Positions 1 through 6,818 of a stretch of 9,440 nt of DNA are shown in pieces. How positions within the stretch are numbered: the first letter of the stretch is position 1; the number at the start of each line of letters is the position of its first letter. The DNA is taken from NCBI GenBank assembly GCA_964533185.1, contig CAZHLD010000091.1:1-9440 (forward strand), read 5' to 3'. The translations under genes and the position numbers were made by a program. The notes under the pieces are model-generated. The model was given only the letters and a program-made list of their open reading frames with translations, was not told where the DNA came from and searched no databases. This stretch comes from CAZHLD01 sp964533185 (lineage in GTDB: Bacteria > Acidobacteriota > Terriglobia > Acidiferrales > UBA7541).

Positions 1-2592
1 GAAGAACGTCTCGGCGCAAACTGGCTGAACAAGATCGGCATCGTCGTCCTGGTGATCGGCGTGGCGCTGTTCCTCAGCTACGTGATGCGCAACGTCGGCC
101 CGGCGGGCAAGATTGCCGTGGCGTATGCGGCGGGCGCGGTGCTGGTTGGTCTCGGCGTTGTCGGCGAACGCAAGGAAACGTATCAAGTAGCCGCGCGGGC
201 CGTGCTGGGCGGCGGCTGGGCGATCATCTATTTCACCACCTACGCCATGCACAACGTCACTGCGGTGCGCGTGGTGGAAAGCGCAACGCTGGGCTTCTTC
301 CTGCTCTTCTTGGTGGCCGTGGCCATGGTGGCGCATTCGCTGCGCTACAACTCCGAGGTGGCCACCGGCTTCGCTTACCTGCTCGCCTTCGTGACCGTGG
401 CCGTCAGCCAGATGACCGTCGGCACATTGGTGGCATCGGCCGGGCTGGCAGCCTCGCTGGTTGTGGTGCTCTGGAGGCGGCGCTGGTACGCGATTGAGCC
501 GATTGCTATCGTCGCCTGTTACGCCGTGCACTGGCTGTGGCTGCGGCAGGTATTTGAAGCTTTGGGCGGCCACAAGCCTTTCCCTGAGTTCCCAGCCAGC
601 GCCGCGCTTTTGACTTTCTACTGGGCCGTGTGGATGGCGTCGTTTTTCCTGCGCGAAGAGCGCGACGCCGCGGCGCAGCGCCTGCTGACGACTTCCTTCT
701 TGCTCAACGCAGCCGGCTACCTGGCTGTGTTGCACTACCAGTCCCTCTACCCGCACCTGCGCTTCTGGTTCCTGCTGGGCGCGGGCGTGACCTACCTAGC
801 GCTTTCGCCGCTGGGCAAGCGGCTGGGCCGGCGGCTGGCGTTTGTTCTGACCAGCACCGTCGGTGCGGTGCTTCTGGCCGCGGCAATTCCTTACCGCTAC
901 TCCGGCGCGCGCCTGGAGATCGTCTGGCTGGTCCAGGCCGAAGCATTCCTTGTGGTGGGATGGCGCTTGGCCGAGTCGCACCTACGCAAGCTGGGCTGGG
1001 CGGCTGCGGGCGCGCTGACCATTTACGTCACGCTGCACGATCTTTCTCCGCGCCTCTACGATTGGAACCCACCCGACGCGGCACTGGGCCTGATGCTGCT
1101 CACGCTCGCGGCCGGCTTCTACCTGAACGCGCGCCTGGCTCCGCGCCTGCTGCGCGAGCAAGCAGTCGAGACCGACACCGCTTCGGCCACCGCTTCTTAC
1201 GCCGTCGCCACGGGCTGGCTGCTCGCCGCCGTTTGGCTGGCCGTGTCGCACATCTGGGTCGGACTGGTGTGGGTGGCTCTGGCCTTAACGCTGGGCGAAA
1301 TCGGGCGTCGCTGGAACGACGCGATGCTGCGCGGCTGCGGCCACGGCGCGGCGCTCCTGGCGGCGCTGCGCCTGCTGACCATCAACCTGCAAATCGCGCC
1401 CGAGCTCTACGGCGTCAGCACCCGCGCGCTGACGGTTGGCGCCGGCGTGGCGCTCTTCTATCTGGCTTGGCGCCGCATCGCGCTTCCCAACCCCGTCGCC
1501 ACGGGTGAGAGCGCGCGCTGGCAGCGGCTGGCGCACTGGGGCGGGTTGCCCGCCGTGTACTCCTGGTCGGCTTCGCTCTTGCTGATGCTTCTGCTGTGGA
1601 ACGAGCTCACCAACACGGCCGTCGGCCTGGGCTGGGCGTTGGCCGGCGTGGCACTCGTCGAGCTCAGCCGCACAAGCAGCCGCGTTGCTCGCGGCCAGCC
1701 TGACCGTCCACTCGCCATGCAGGGACACGCGCTGCTGGTGCTGAGCTTCGCGCGCATCTTTTTCGTGGACTTGAATGCCGAGCAGGAAATCGCGCACGTC
1801 TCCGCACGGCTGATTACGGTTTCCCTTCTGGCGGCCATTTATTACTACCAGGCCTTCAGCGCGCCACCAGAGTGGTCGCGGATGCGCACGGCCTTTTTCT
1901 GGTTTGGCACGGCGGCTGCGGCGTCGCTGCTGCGCTTTGAGCTGGGCATCGCCTGGGTGGCCGTGGCCTGGGCGGCGATGGTGGTTGTGCTGGAAGTGGG
2001 TGGCCGGCGCCTGGTGAGTGCGACGTTGCGCCAGCAAGCCTGCCTGCTGACTCTGCTGGTGGGAATGCGTTGCGCGTTGGACAATTTCTACCAGACCAGC
2101 GGGTGGCGCTTCACCAACCTGCGCACCGTCACCGTCACGCTGGCTGCCCTACTGCTCTACGTTCCGCTTGCGCTAGCCCTGAGTGAGAAACGCGGCAGGA
2201 GTCAGGATCACGCTGAAGTTTCCAGCCGCCTGGCGCCGATCCGGCGAGCCTGGCACTGGCTCAACGAAAATCCCCGTCTGCTCTTTTTCTTTGTGCCGAC
2301 ACTGCTGCTAACCGTCCTGCTGAGCCTCGAAGTCCGCCGCGGCTACCTTACCGCAGCGTGGGGCGTTGAGGCGCTGATTGTGTTTGCGGCGACGTTGAAG
2401 CTGGGCGAGCGCACCTATCGCTGGTTCAGCCTCGCGCTGCTGCTGCTCTGCGTGGGGCGCGTTGTGACTGTAGACGTCTGGGCACTCGACCCGCTGGGAC
2501 GCATCTTTTCATTCCTAGCGCTGGGTGCGGCTCTGCTGTTAGTCAGCTACCTCTATGCACGCTACCGCGAGCTGCTGAGGAGATACTTGTGA
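1..2592 (+). CDS. DUF2339 polytopic membrane protein, 5'-truncated by the window edge
   Basis: The frame is open from base 1 to the TGA at 2590-2592, giving 863 visible residues; the true start lies outside the window. The first visible residues (EERLGANWLNKIGIVVLVIG) match the way DUF2339 proteins begin their membrane region: a W-L-N-[KR]-[IV]-G motif running into the first helix. The rest is a long succession of hydrophobic segments rich in Leu, Ala, Val and Trp, separated by short Arg-rich loops, ending in a basic tail (ARYRELLRRYL). Proteins of this family are typically about 800-1000 residues with 20 or more predicted helices, located in the inner membrane; no biochemical function is established. 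The stop overlaps by 4 bases (GTGA) the GTG of an M48 protease gene, which indicates a translationally coupled pair, although that downstream gene is broken in this copy. The last 144 bases lie in a perfect repeat found again at 6867-7093. Family confidence is good; function unknown. Confidence 0.85.
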   Translation, partial: EERLGANWLNKIGIVVLVIGVALFLSYVMRNVGPAGKIAVAYAAGAVLVGLGVVGERKETYQVAARAVLGGGWAIIYFTTYAMHNVTAVRVVESATLGFFLLFLVAVAMVAHSLRYNSEVATGFAYLLAFVTVAVSQMTVGTLVASAGLAASLVVVLWRRRWYAIEPIAIVACYAVHWLWLRQVFEALGGHKPFPEFPASAALLTFYWAVWMASFFLREERDAAAQRLLTTSFLLNAAGYLAVLHYQSLYPHLRFWFLLGAGVTYLALSPLGKRLGRRLAFVLTSTVGAVLLAAAIPYRYSGARLEIVWLVQAEAFLVVGWRLAESHLRKLGWAAAGALTIYVTLHDLSPRLYDWNPPDAALGLMLLTLAAGFYLNARLAPRLLREQAVETDTASATASYAVATGWLLAAVWLAVSHIWVGLVWVALALTLGEIGRRWNDAMLRGCGHGAALLAALRLLTINLQIAPELYGVSTRALTVGAGVALFYLAWRRIALPNPVATGESARWQRLAHWGGLPAVYSWSASLLLMLLLWNELTNTAVGLGWALAGVALVELSRTSSRVARGQPDRPLAMQGHALLVLSFARIFFVDLNAEQEIAHVSARLITVSLLAAIYYYQAFSAPPEWSRMRTAFFWFGTAAAASLLRFELGIAWVAVAWAAMVVVLEVGGRRLVSATLRQQACLLTLLVGMRCALDNFYQTSGWRFTNLRTVTVTLAALLLYVPLALALSEKRGRSQDHAEVSSRLAPIRRAWHWLNENPRLLFFFVPTLLLTVLLSLEVRRGYLTAAWGVEALIVFAATLKLGERTYRWFSLALLLLCVGRVVTVDVWALDPLGRIFSFLALGAALLLVSYLYARYRELLRRYL

Positions 2593-2675
2593 GCCGCTGG
2601 CGCATCCTGATGCTTTTGCTGCTGACTGCGGGTGTGGCCGGCATCTGGGTGCTGCAGCGCAAACAGGCTTCGACC
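2449..2675 (+). repeat. 227-bp perfect direct repeat, left copy
   Basis: Every base from 2449 to 2675 is identical to 6867-7093, at a constant offset of 4418. The block covers the last 144 bases of the DUF2339 gene, the 4-base overlap and about the first 29 codons of the M48 gene. On the left, similarity continues at a lower level into 2421-2448 (23 of 28 bases match). On the right it stops abruptly at 2676, where IS sequence begins. It is far longer than any transposase target-site duplication, so it points to homologous recombination, segmental duplication or a misassembly. Confidence 0.97.
2589..2675 (+). pseudogene. Truncated 5' end of M48 metalloprotease gene (left copy)
   Basis: The GTG at 2589 overlaps the DUF2339 stop and is preceded by GAGGAG at 2577-2582. 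The first 29 codons (membrane anchor MSRWRILMLLLLTAGVAGIW, then VLQRKQAST-like) are identical to the start of the intact gene at 7007. Homology ends at 2675, before the protease domain, so no active site is encoded. The frame stays open through IS-derived DNA to a TGA at 2841-2843, so an 84-residue membrane-anchored chimera could still be made, but its second half has no recognisable content. This is the left-hand relic of a DUF2339-M48 operon. Confidence 0.9.
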
Positions 2676-2761
2676 TGCCGGATATGGCCTTCCTCCACCT
2701 CGTGTAACCGCTTCAGTCGATCTCGCTCTGTCTGGCTCAACTCGACTCGCTCCGGTTTCAT
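2676..2761 (-). pseudogene. Transposase N-terminal fragment (ISNCY-like)
   Basis: The ATG at 2761 (minus strand) is preceded by GGGAGG about 5 bases upstream. The fragment encodes MKPERVELSQTERDRLKRLH followed by EVEEGHIRQV(EA). This fits the first helix of the helix-turn-helix DNA-binding domain at the N-terminus of ISNCY/IS1202-group transposases, where 'ERDRLK.LHEV..G...Q.EA' is followed by 'A..L.LS.R.V.R'. Only about 30 of an expected 400 or more residues remain; the frame then runs into antisense M48/DUF2339 DNA and ends at 2543. The helix-turn-helix core and catalytic domain are missing, so the fragment cannot act as a transposase. Confidence 0.6.
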
Positions 2762-2789
2762 CGCGCCTCCCAGCCACCATGAAACCGGA

Positions 2790-2822
2790 CATTCTCACTT
2801 TGCGGCTACGACGCTCAGAATG
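2790..2822. repeat. Imperfect dyad in the IS terminal region
   Basis: CATTCTCAC (2790-2798) and GCTCAGAATG (2813-2822) form an imperfect inverted pair: the outer six bases CATTCT/AGAATG are perfect and the inner bases partly match. It sits between the IS tip at 2832 and the transposase start at 2761, where transposase-binding repeats are usually found. A role as a transposase site or operator is inference. Confidence 0.45.
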
Positions 2823-2826
2823 ATTG

Positions 2827-2853
2827 TTGACACTCCGGCATGATGGATATAAG
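2827..2853 (+). promoter_or_regulatory. Possible outward hybrid promoter at the IS end, driving the receptor gene
   Basis: TTGACA at 2827-2832 is a perfect sigma-70 -35 hexamer and is also the outermost bases of the IS terminus (TGTCAA on the other strand). TATAAG at 2848-2853, in the flanking DNA, matches 5 of 6 bases of a -10 box. The spacer is 15 bases, shorter than the optimal 17. Transcription would run rightwards with a leader of roughly 95 bases to the receptor ATG at 2955. IS ends that supply a -35 to a flanking -10 are a known way of activating neighbouring genes; here it is a prediction. No other convincing promoter is visible in 2833-2954. Confidence 0.45.
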
Positions 2854-2954
2854 TTGCGCGTGCAGCAGCGCAGAGCGGGCGCATTGGGCTCTACAGCGTA
2901 ACCCGGGTGCGGCCGTATCCGTGCTAGCGCTTCGCCCTGCCTCGGAGGTGAAAG

Positions 2955-5819
2955 ATGAGGTTCCGCCAAGCGAGCCTTTTTGCACTCATCCAGCTGGTGA
3001 GTCCGTTGGCCGTGGCACAGTTGCCCACTGCGGCCTTGCGCGGAACGGTGACAGACAGCAGCGGCGCGGCCGTTCCCCGGGCCACAGTTACAATTCAGAA
3101 CGCCGCCACGGGTGTGGTGGAGCGTCGGGTGGAAACGGACGACTTGGGCAACCTGGCTGCGGAATCTCTTCCTCCCGGCGACTACAAGGTTACGGTGGAA
3201 AAAACCGGCTTTGCAAGCCAGGCCCGGGCACTCAAGCTGCCCGTCGGCCGCGTGATTGTCTTGGAATTCACGCTAGCGCCTGCGGGCGTGGCGGAACAAG
3301 TGAAGGTTACCGAGGAAGCGCCGCTCATCGACCGAGAAAGCTCAGAGATTGGTGAAGTGATTGCGCCCATGGCAATCCAAAGCCTTCCCCTGAATGGCCG
3401 GCAGTTTGCCGACTTGGCCTCGCTGGTTCCCGGCATCCTGCCGGCGCCGAACTTCGACCCCATCAAGACGCGGGTGTTCAACATTTCCGCGGGTGGCTCG
3501 GACGGGCGCAGCTCGAACTTCGCCGTGGACGGCGCCGAGAACTCAGACATCGTCAACGGCGGCTTGCTCCAGAACTTCACCGTCGAGGGCATCCAGGAGT
3601 TTCGGGTTTCCAGCAGCCGATTCGGGGCCGAACAGGGTCGCGCGCTCGGCGCAGCGGTCAGCGTGGTCACCCGGTCCGGGTCCAACGACTTCCATGGCAG
3701 TTACTTCCTGTTTTTCCGCAACCAGGGCCTGAGCGCTCGCGATCCTTTTCAGGCCAAGAAAACCGACTTCCACCGCGCCCAGCAAGGGTTCACCTTCGGT
3801 GGTCCGGTGAAGGAGAACCGTAGCTTCTTCTTTCTGGCTTTCGAAGGCACCAATGAGGACAACCTCGGGATCGTGAACACAAACGGCGCTTATGGCACCT
3901 TCGAAGGGAGCTTCGGCCTTCCCTATACCGGGCGCCTCCTGACCACGCGGTTCGACCACCACTTCAACGAGCGGCACAAGCTGATGCTGCGCTACAGCTT
4001 CGAGGACAACTTCAGCAGGGAAGGCATCGGCGGGGTCCGCAGCGCTGAAAACGGCGTGCGCAGCACTAACCGGGGCTCGTCGTTGGTGGTTTCGTACAGC
4101 TCACTCCTCTCCCCGCGCGTTCTGAATTCTGCCCGCTACCATTACGGCCGGTTCAACAATCACCTCCTGCCGCTCTCCACTGCTCCGGAGGTCGTGCGGC
4201 CGAGCCTGGTCACGGGCGGGGCCTTCAATACTCCGCAGAACACTGGGATCAGCCGGCAGCAGTTCCGGGAGGACTTGGCGATCCACATTCCCTCCGCCTG
4301 GGGCACCCACAACCTCAAGTTTGGCGTGGACTATCAGCGGCTCTCGGTGGACGCAGGACTTGAATTCGCCTCCCGCGGGCAGTTTTTTTTCTTCAGCGAC
4401 GCGCCGCTGGCTGAGACCCTCGCCGACTTCGCATTTTTCTCTGTGGGGAACTTTGCGTTCCCCGCGTATCACGACAACATCTTCGGCGCCTACCTCCAGG
4501 ACGACTGGAGGATTCGCCGGTATCTGACGCTGAACCTCGGGCTGCGCTGGGACGTCTCGACCAATGAGAACGGCCCTGATTTCACTTCGCAGATCGCGCC
4601 CCTGGGCGCACGCTCGCGCGACCTGAACAACTGGGGCCCGCGAGTGGGTTTTGCACTGGATCCGTTCGGCAAGGCCAAGACGGTGATTCGCGGCGGCTAC
4701 GGCATCTTTTACGCCCTGCCGGTGGCCACCGGCCCGGCGGTCGAGTCCGCGTTTGACGGCCGCCGGATCGGTTTCGGACTGTTCTTTGGTCCCCTCAACA
4801 TTACGGACCCATTCCCGGGCCTGACGCAGGAGCAGATTTCCGCCCAGGTATTCGCGCAACCACAGTTCCTTGTGCTCACCCTTGCCAACCATGTCCGCAC
4901 GCCGTACGTCCAGCAGTTCTCCATTGGAGTACAGCAAGAGATCACCCCCGCGCTGGCGGTCACGGTGGACTACGTCCATAACCTCGGTCTGAAGCAGCGT
5001 CTGGGCCGTGATGTCAACCTCGATCCGCTCGGAAACATCGGCAGCCCAGAGACGATTCTGGCGCGGGAGTTTGGGCCGGCAGTGGCTGCTTCGTTTGGCC
5101 CGGTGATCCGCACGGACGACGACGGGCGCTCCACCTACAACGCGCTGGAGATTTCCGTGAAGAAGACGCTCAGCCATCGCTTCGAGTTCCTGGCGGCCTA
5201 CACGCTGTCCCACGCGGTGGACATGGGCGACGACTCCATCGGGTCCACCGCCGCCAATCCGTTCGACCTGAGGGCCGAGCGGGGCGATTCCAACCGCGAC
5301 CAGCGTCATCGCTTCGTCCTGAACGGCCTGGTGCATCTCCCTGGGGACTTCCAGCTTTCGACGATCACTGCCTTGGCCTCTGCCCGCCCGTATGACATCG
5401 TCACTGGAGAATCGCTGGACGGCTTCTCTCCCAGCCGGCCGCCCGGCGTCACGCGTAACCGCGGCGCGCGGGACAGCCGCGGCATGATCGCTTCCATCAA
5501 CGCGTTGCGCACCGCTGCTGAACTACCCGTGGTGAGCACCACCTCGCCGCGCTCGTTTTTCTTCTATTCCACCGATCTTCGCCTGCTGAAGAGATTCCGG
5601 ATCAAGGAACGCGTGTCCTTGTCCGGAGCAGTGGAAGTGTTCAATCTTTTCAATCACGTCAACTTCCTTTCGAACGGCGGGCCGACCTTCTCGGGTGTTT
5701 CCGGAGCGCAGAACAACGTCTTCTCCATGGATTTTGGCTTCCCGCGCCGCACCGCGGGCGGTGTACTGGGATCAGGCGGCCCACGGGCGTTCCAGTTGGT
5801 TTTCCGGTTCGAGTTTTAG
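2955..5819 (+). CDS. TonB-dependent outer-membrane receptor, carboxypeptidase-regulatory-like type
   Basis: This 954-residue protein has all the parts of an Oar-like acidobacterial receptor. A signal peptide spans residues 1-21 (cleavage expected after AVA, before Q22). A carboxypeptidase-regulatory-like beta-sandwich covers about 26-110 (ALRGTVTDSSGAAVPRATV..., YKVTVEKTGF). A plug domain covers about 115-230, containing IQSLPLNGRQFADL and FAVDGAEN. A beta-barrel follows to the C-terminus, including YLQDDWRIRRYLTLNLGLRW near residue 513. The protein ends RAFQLVFRFEF, with the terminal Phe typical of proteins inserted by the BAM machinery. The ATG at 2955 has a strong ribosome-binding site (GGAGGT at 2944-2949, five bases away). 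It is shorter than the 1000-1200 residues common for this subfamily, but no domain is missing. Such receptors import scarce ligands with energy from TonB-ExbBD; the ligand cannot be read from sequence. An exported cyclase-family hydrolase follows 177 bases downstream. Confidence 0.92.
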   Translation: MRFRQASLFALIQLVSPLAVAQLPTAALRGTVTDSSGAAVPRATVTIQNAATGVVERRVETDDLGNLAAESLPPGDYKVTVEKTGFASQARALKLPVGRVIVLEFTLAPAGVAEQVKVTEEAPLIDRESSEIGEVIAPMAIQSLPLNGRQFADLASLVPGILPAPNFDPIKTRVFNISAGGSDGRSSNFAVDGAENSDIVNGGLLQNFTVEGIQEFRVSSSRFGAEQGRALGAAVSVVTRSGSNDFHGSYFLFFRNQGLSARDPFQAKKTDFHRAQQGFTFGGPVKENRSFFFLAFEGTNEDNLGIVNTNGAYGTFEGSFGLPYTGRLLTTRFDHHFNERHKLMLRYSFEDNFSREGIGGVRSAENGVRSTNRGSSLVVSYSSLLSPRVLNSARYHYGRFNNHLLPLSTAPEVVRPSLVTGGAFNTPQNTGISRQQFREDLAIHIPSAWGTHNLKFGVDYQRLSVDAGLEFASRGQFFFFSDAPLAETLADFAFFSVGNFAFPAYHDNIFGAYLQDDWRIRRYLTLNLGLRWDVSTNENGPDFTSQIAPLGARSRDLNNWGPRVGFALDPFGKAKTVIRGGYGIFYALPVATGPAVESAFDGRRIGFGLFFGPLNITDPFPGLTQEQISAQVFAQPQFLVLTLANHVRTPYVQQFSIGVQQEITPALAVTVDYVHNLGLKQRLGRDVNLDPLGNIGSPETILAREFGPAVAASFGPVIRTDDDGRSTYNALEISVKKTLSHRFEFLAAYTLSHAVDMGDDSIGSTAANPFDLRAERGDSNRDQRHRFVLNGLVHLPGDFQLSTITALASARPYDIVTGESLDGFSPSRPPGVTRNRGARDSRGMIASINALRTAAELPVVSTTSPRSFFFYSTDLRLLKRFRIKERVSLSGAVEVFNLFNHVNFLSNGGPTFSGVSGAQNNVFSMDFGFPRRTAGGVLGSGGPRAFQLVFRFEF

Positions 5820-5825
5820 CCGGAT

Positions 5826-5978
5826 GCTGAAAAACTCTCGGAGTTGTCCTTTCGAGGAGCCGGGGGCGACGAGGAATCTGCTTTTCCCCTGGCCTCTCAC
5901 GAAAAGCAGATGCCTTCCGGCAGGGCCGGAATCTTCGATCGCTTCGCTCGGAAGGGCCTCGAAAGGTACTTTTTCAGC
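5826..5978. repeat. Nested palindromic element between receptor and hydrolase genes
   Basis: Three perfect stems are nested in 153 bases. The outer stem is GCTGAAAAA (5826-5834) with TTTTTCAGC (5970-5978). The middle is CCTTTCGAGG (5848-5857) with CCTCGAAAGG (5957-5966). The inner is ATCTGCTTTTC (5876-5886) with GAAAAGCAGAT (5901-5911), which has a 14-base loop. A further hairpin, TTCCGGC/GCCGGAA (5915-5921 and 5925-5931), lies in the right half. The sequence resembles interspersed palindromic repeats I recall from Acidobacteria (AAAAGCAGAT... with ...CGCTTCGCTCGG), so it is probably a dispersed REP/MITE-like element; copy number needs a genome search. The transcript could fold strongly and attenuate or process the receptor-hydrolase message. 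It lacks a classic GC stem followed by a U tract, so I do not call it an intrinsic terminator. Confidence 0.75.
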
Positions 5979-5996
5979 AAGCTCCTAGGAGGGCAG

Positions 5997-6764
5997 ATGC
6001 GTCGGCTCATGCTGAGCTTGGTGGCGGTGTCGGTTTGGGGCGGTGGGATGGTTGCGCAAACGCCGCGGCATTCGATCATTGATCTCACCGCACCGATTGA
6101 GGTCGGCATGGTGCGGAAGACCTTGGGCGACGCCATGATCGAGAAATACTCCCTCCGGGAAGTGAGCCTCACGGCCGAGATGACCTTCGAGAAGACCACC
6201 GGCCGCTCCTATTATCTAGGCGTCTCGACCCAAGTCGGGACCCATATGGATGCCGGCGCCCACGTGAACCCGGACGGGTGGACAGTGGACCAAGTGCGAC
6301 TCGACAGTTTGATGGGTCCCGGGGTGCTGGTGGACGTGCGGAAGAAGACGGCCGACGAGCCGGTCACGCCTGCCGACCTGGAGAAGATGAACATCCGGCC
6401 GGGAGACGTGGTGATCTTTTACTTTGATTACCGCCCGCCCAAGCCGGGCGAACTCTATTCTCAGTCCTACCTGACCGATGAAACTGCGCGGTGGCTCGTC
6501 GCCCGCAAGGTGCGCTGCGTGGCCAGCAATACGCCGGGCCTGGAAAACTTCAAGCGGGGCGTCGCACAGGGCTGGACCGACCCCGCCAACCAGAGGGTCG
6601 CCTGGCCGGTACATAAGATACTCCTGCAAGCGCACATTCCGATCATCGAGGGTTTGGCCAACCTGGACCCGTTGATCGGTCGTGAATTCGATTTGATCGC
6701 TCTGCCACTGAAAATCGTCGGCGCCGATGGTTCACCCCTCCGGGCGATTGCCCTACTCAAATAG
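5997..6764 (+). CDS. Exported cyclase-family metal hydrolase (kynurenine-formamidase-like)
   Basis: This 255-residue protein belongs to the cyclase/KynB fold (PF04199-type), whose members are divalent-metal hydrolases of amide, lactone or related bonds such as kynurenine formamidase and isatin hydrolase. The family motif HxGTHxDxPxH appears as QVGTHMDAGAH (residues 79-89), keeping H83, D85 and H89; the first His is Gln and the Pro is Gly. H206 (PVHKILL) and E218 (IIEGLANLD) have the His-x11-Glu spacing of the second metal site in bacterial KynB. Residues 1-20 (MRRLMLSLVAVSVWGGGMVA) look like a signal peptide, so a periplasmic or envelope location is likely. The ATG at 5997 follows AGGAGGG (5987-5993); an in-frame upstream ATG at 5844 lies in the palindromic repeat and would bury the signal peptide. 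It is co-directional with the upstream receptor. The substrate is unknown; kynurenine metabolism is not implied by the neighbours. Confidence 0.85.
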   Translation: MRRLMLSLVAVSVWGGGMVAQTPRHSIIDLTAPIEVGMVRKTLGDAMIEKYSLREVSLTAEMTFEKTTGRSYYLGVSTQVGTHMDAGAHVNPDGWTVDQVRLDSLMGPGVLVDVRKKTADEPVTPADLEKMNIRPGDVVIFYFDYRPPKPGELYSQSYLTDETARWLVARKVRCVASNTPGLENFKRGVAQGWTDPANQRVAWPVHKILLQAHIPIIEGLANLDPLIGREFDLIALPLKIVGADGSPLRAIALLK

Positions 6765-6818
6765 AGAGCTGCAAACCCAGATGGCCAGAGTGGAGCAATC
6801 TACATCCGCATGCCGACC

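Larger units (their letters stand above)
2676..2832 (-). mobile_element. Insertion-sequence end remnant (ISNCY/IS1202-like)
   Basis: Read on the minus strand from 2832, this stretch begins TGTCAACAATCATTCTGAG, a plausible IS terminus with a TGT tip. A leader of about 70 bases follows, holding a TGAG/GTGAGAATG dyad and a GGGAGG ribosome-binding site. The start of a transposase-like reading frame comes next. The element is cut at about 2676, where M48 sequence starts, so the rest of the transposase and the other terminus are absent. No second copy of the terminus is visible near the right boundary of the cassette. The family assignment rests on remembered N-terminal sequence style (ERDRLK-LHEV-GH-RQ-EA) of ISNCY-type transposases, not on a search. 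Confidence 0.6.

Noticed and set aside
2449..2675. The 227-bp repeat as a transposase target-site duplication
   Set aside because: Target-site duplications are usually 2-14 bp. A 227-bp repeat with a diverged edge on one side needs homologous recombination, duplication or misassembly.
4383..4390. A run of eight T inside the receptor gene as a phase-variation tract
   Set aside because: It encodes part of a normal FFFF beta-strand, and a single T8 run is too short to argue for phase variation without population data.
4101..5336. A 411-codon open frame on the minus strand inside the receptor gene
   Set aside because: It is antisense to a receptor with clear domains, shows no recognisable motif, and is typical of stop-poor antisense frames in high-GC DNA. 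The same applies to the minus-strand frame at 1285-2037 inside the DUF2339 gene.
5844..5996. A start 51 codons upstream for the cyclase-family gene
   Set aside because: The extension is the translation of the palindromic repeat, has no ribosome-binding site and would place the signal peptide internally; ATG 5997 has AGGAGGG at good distance.
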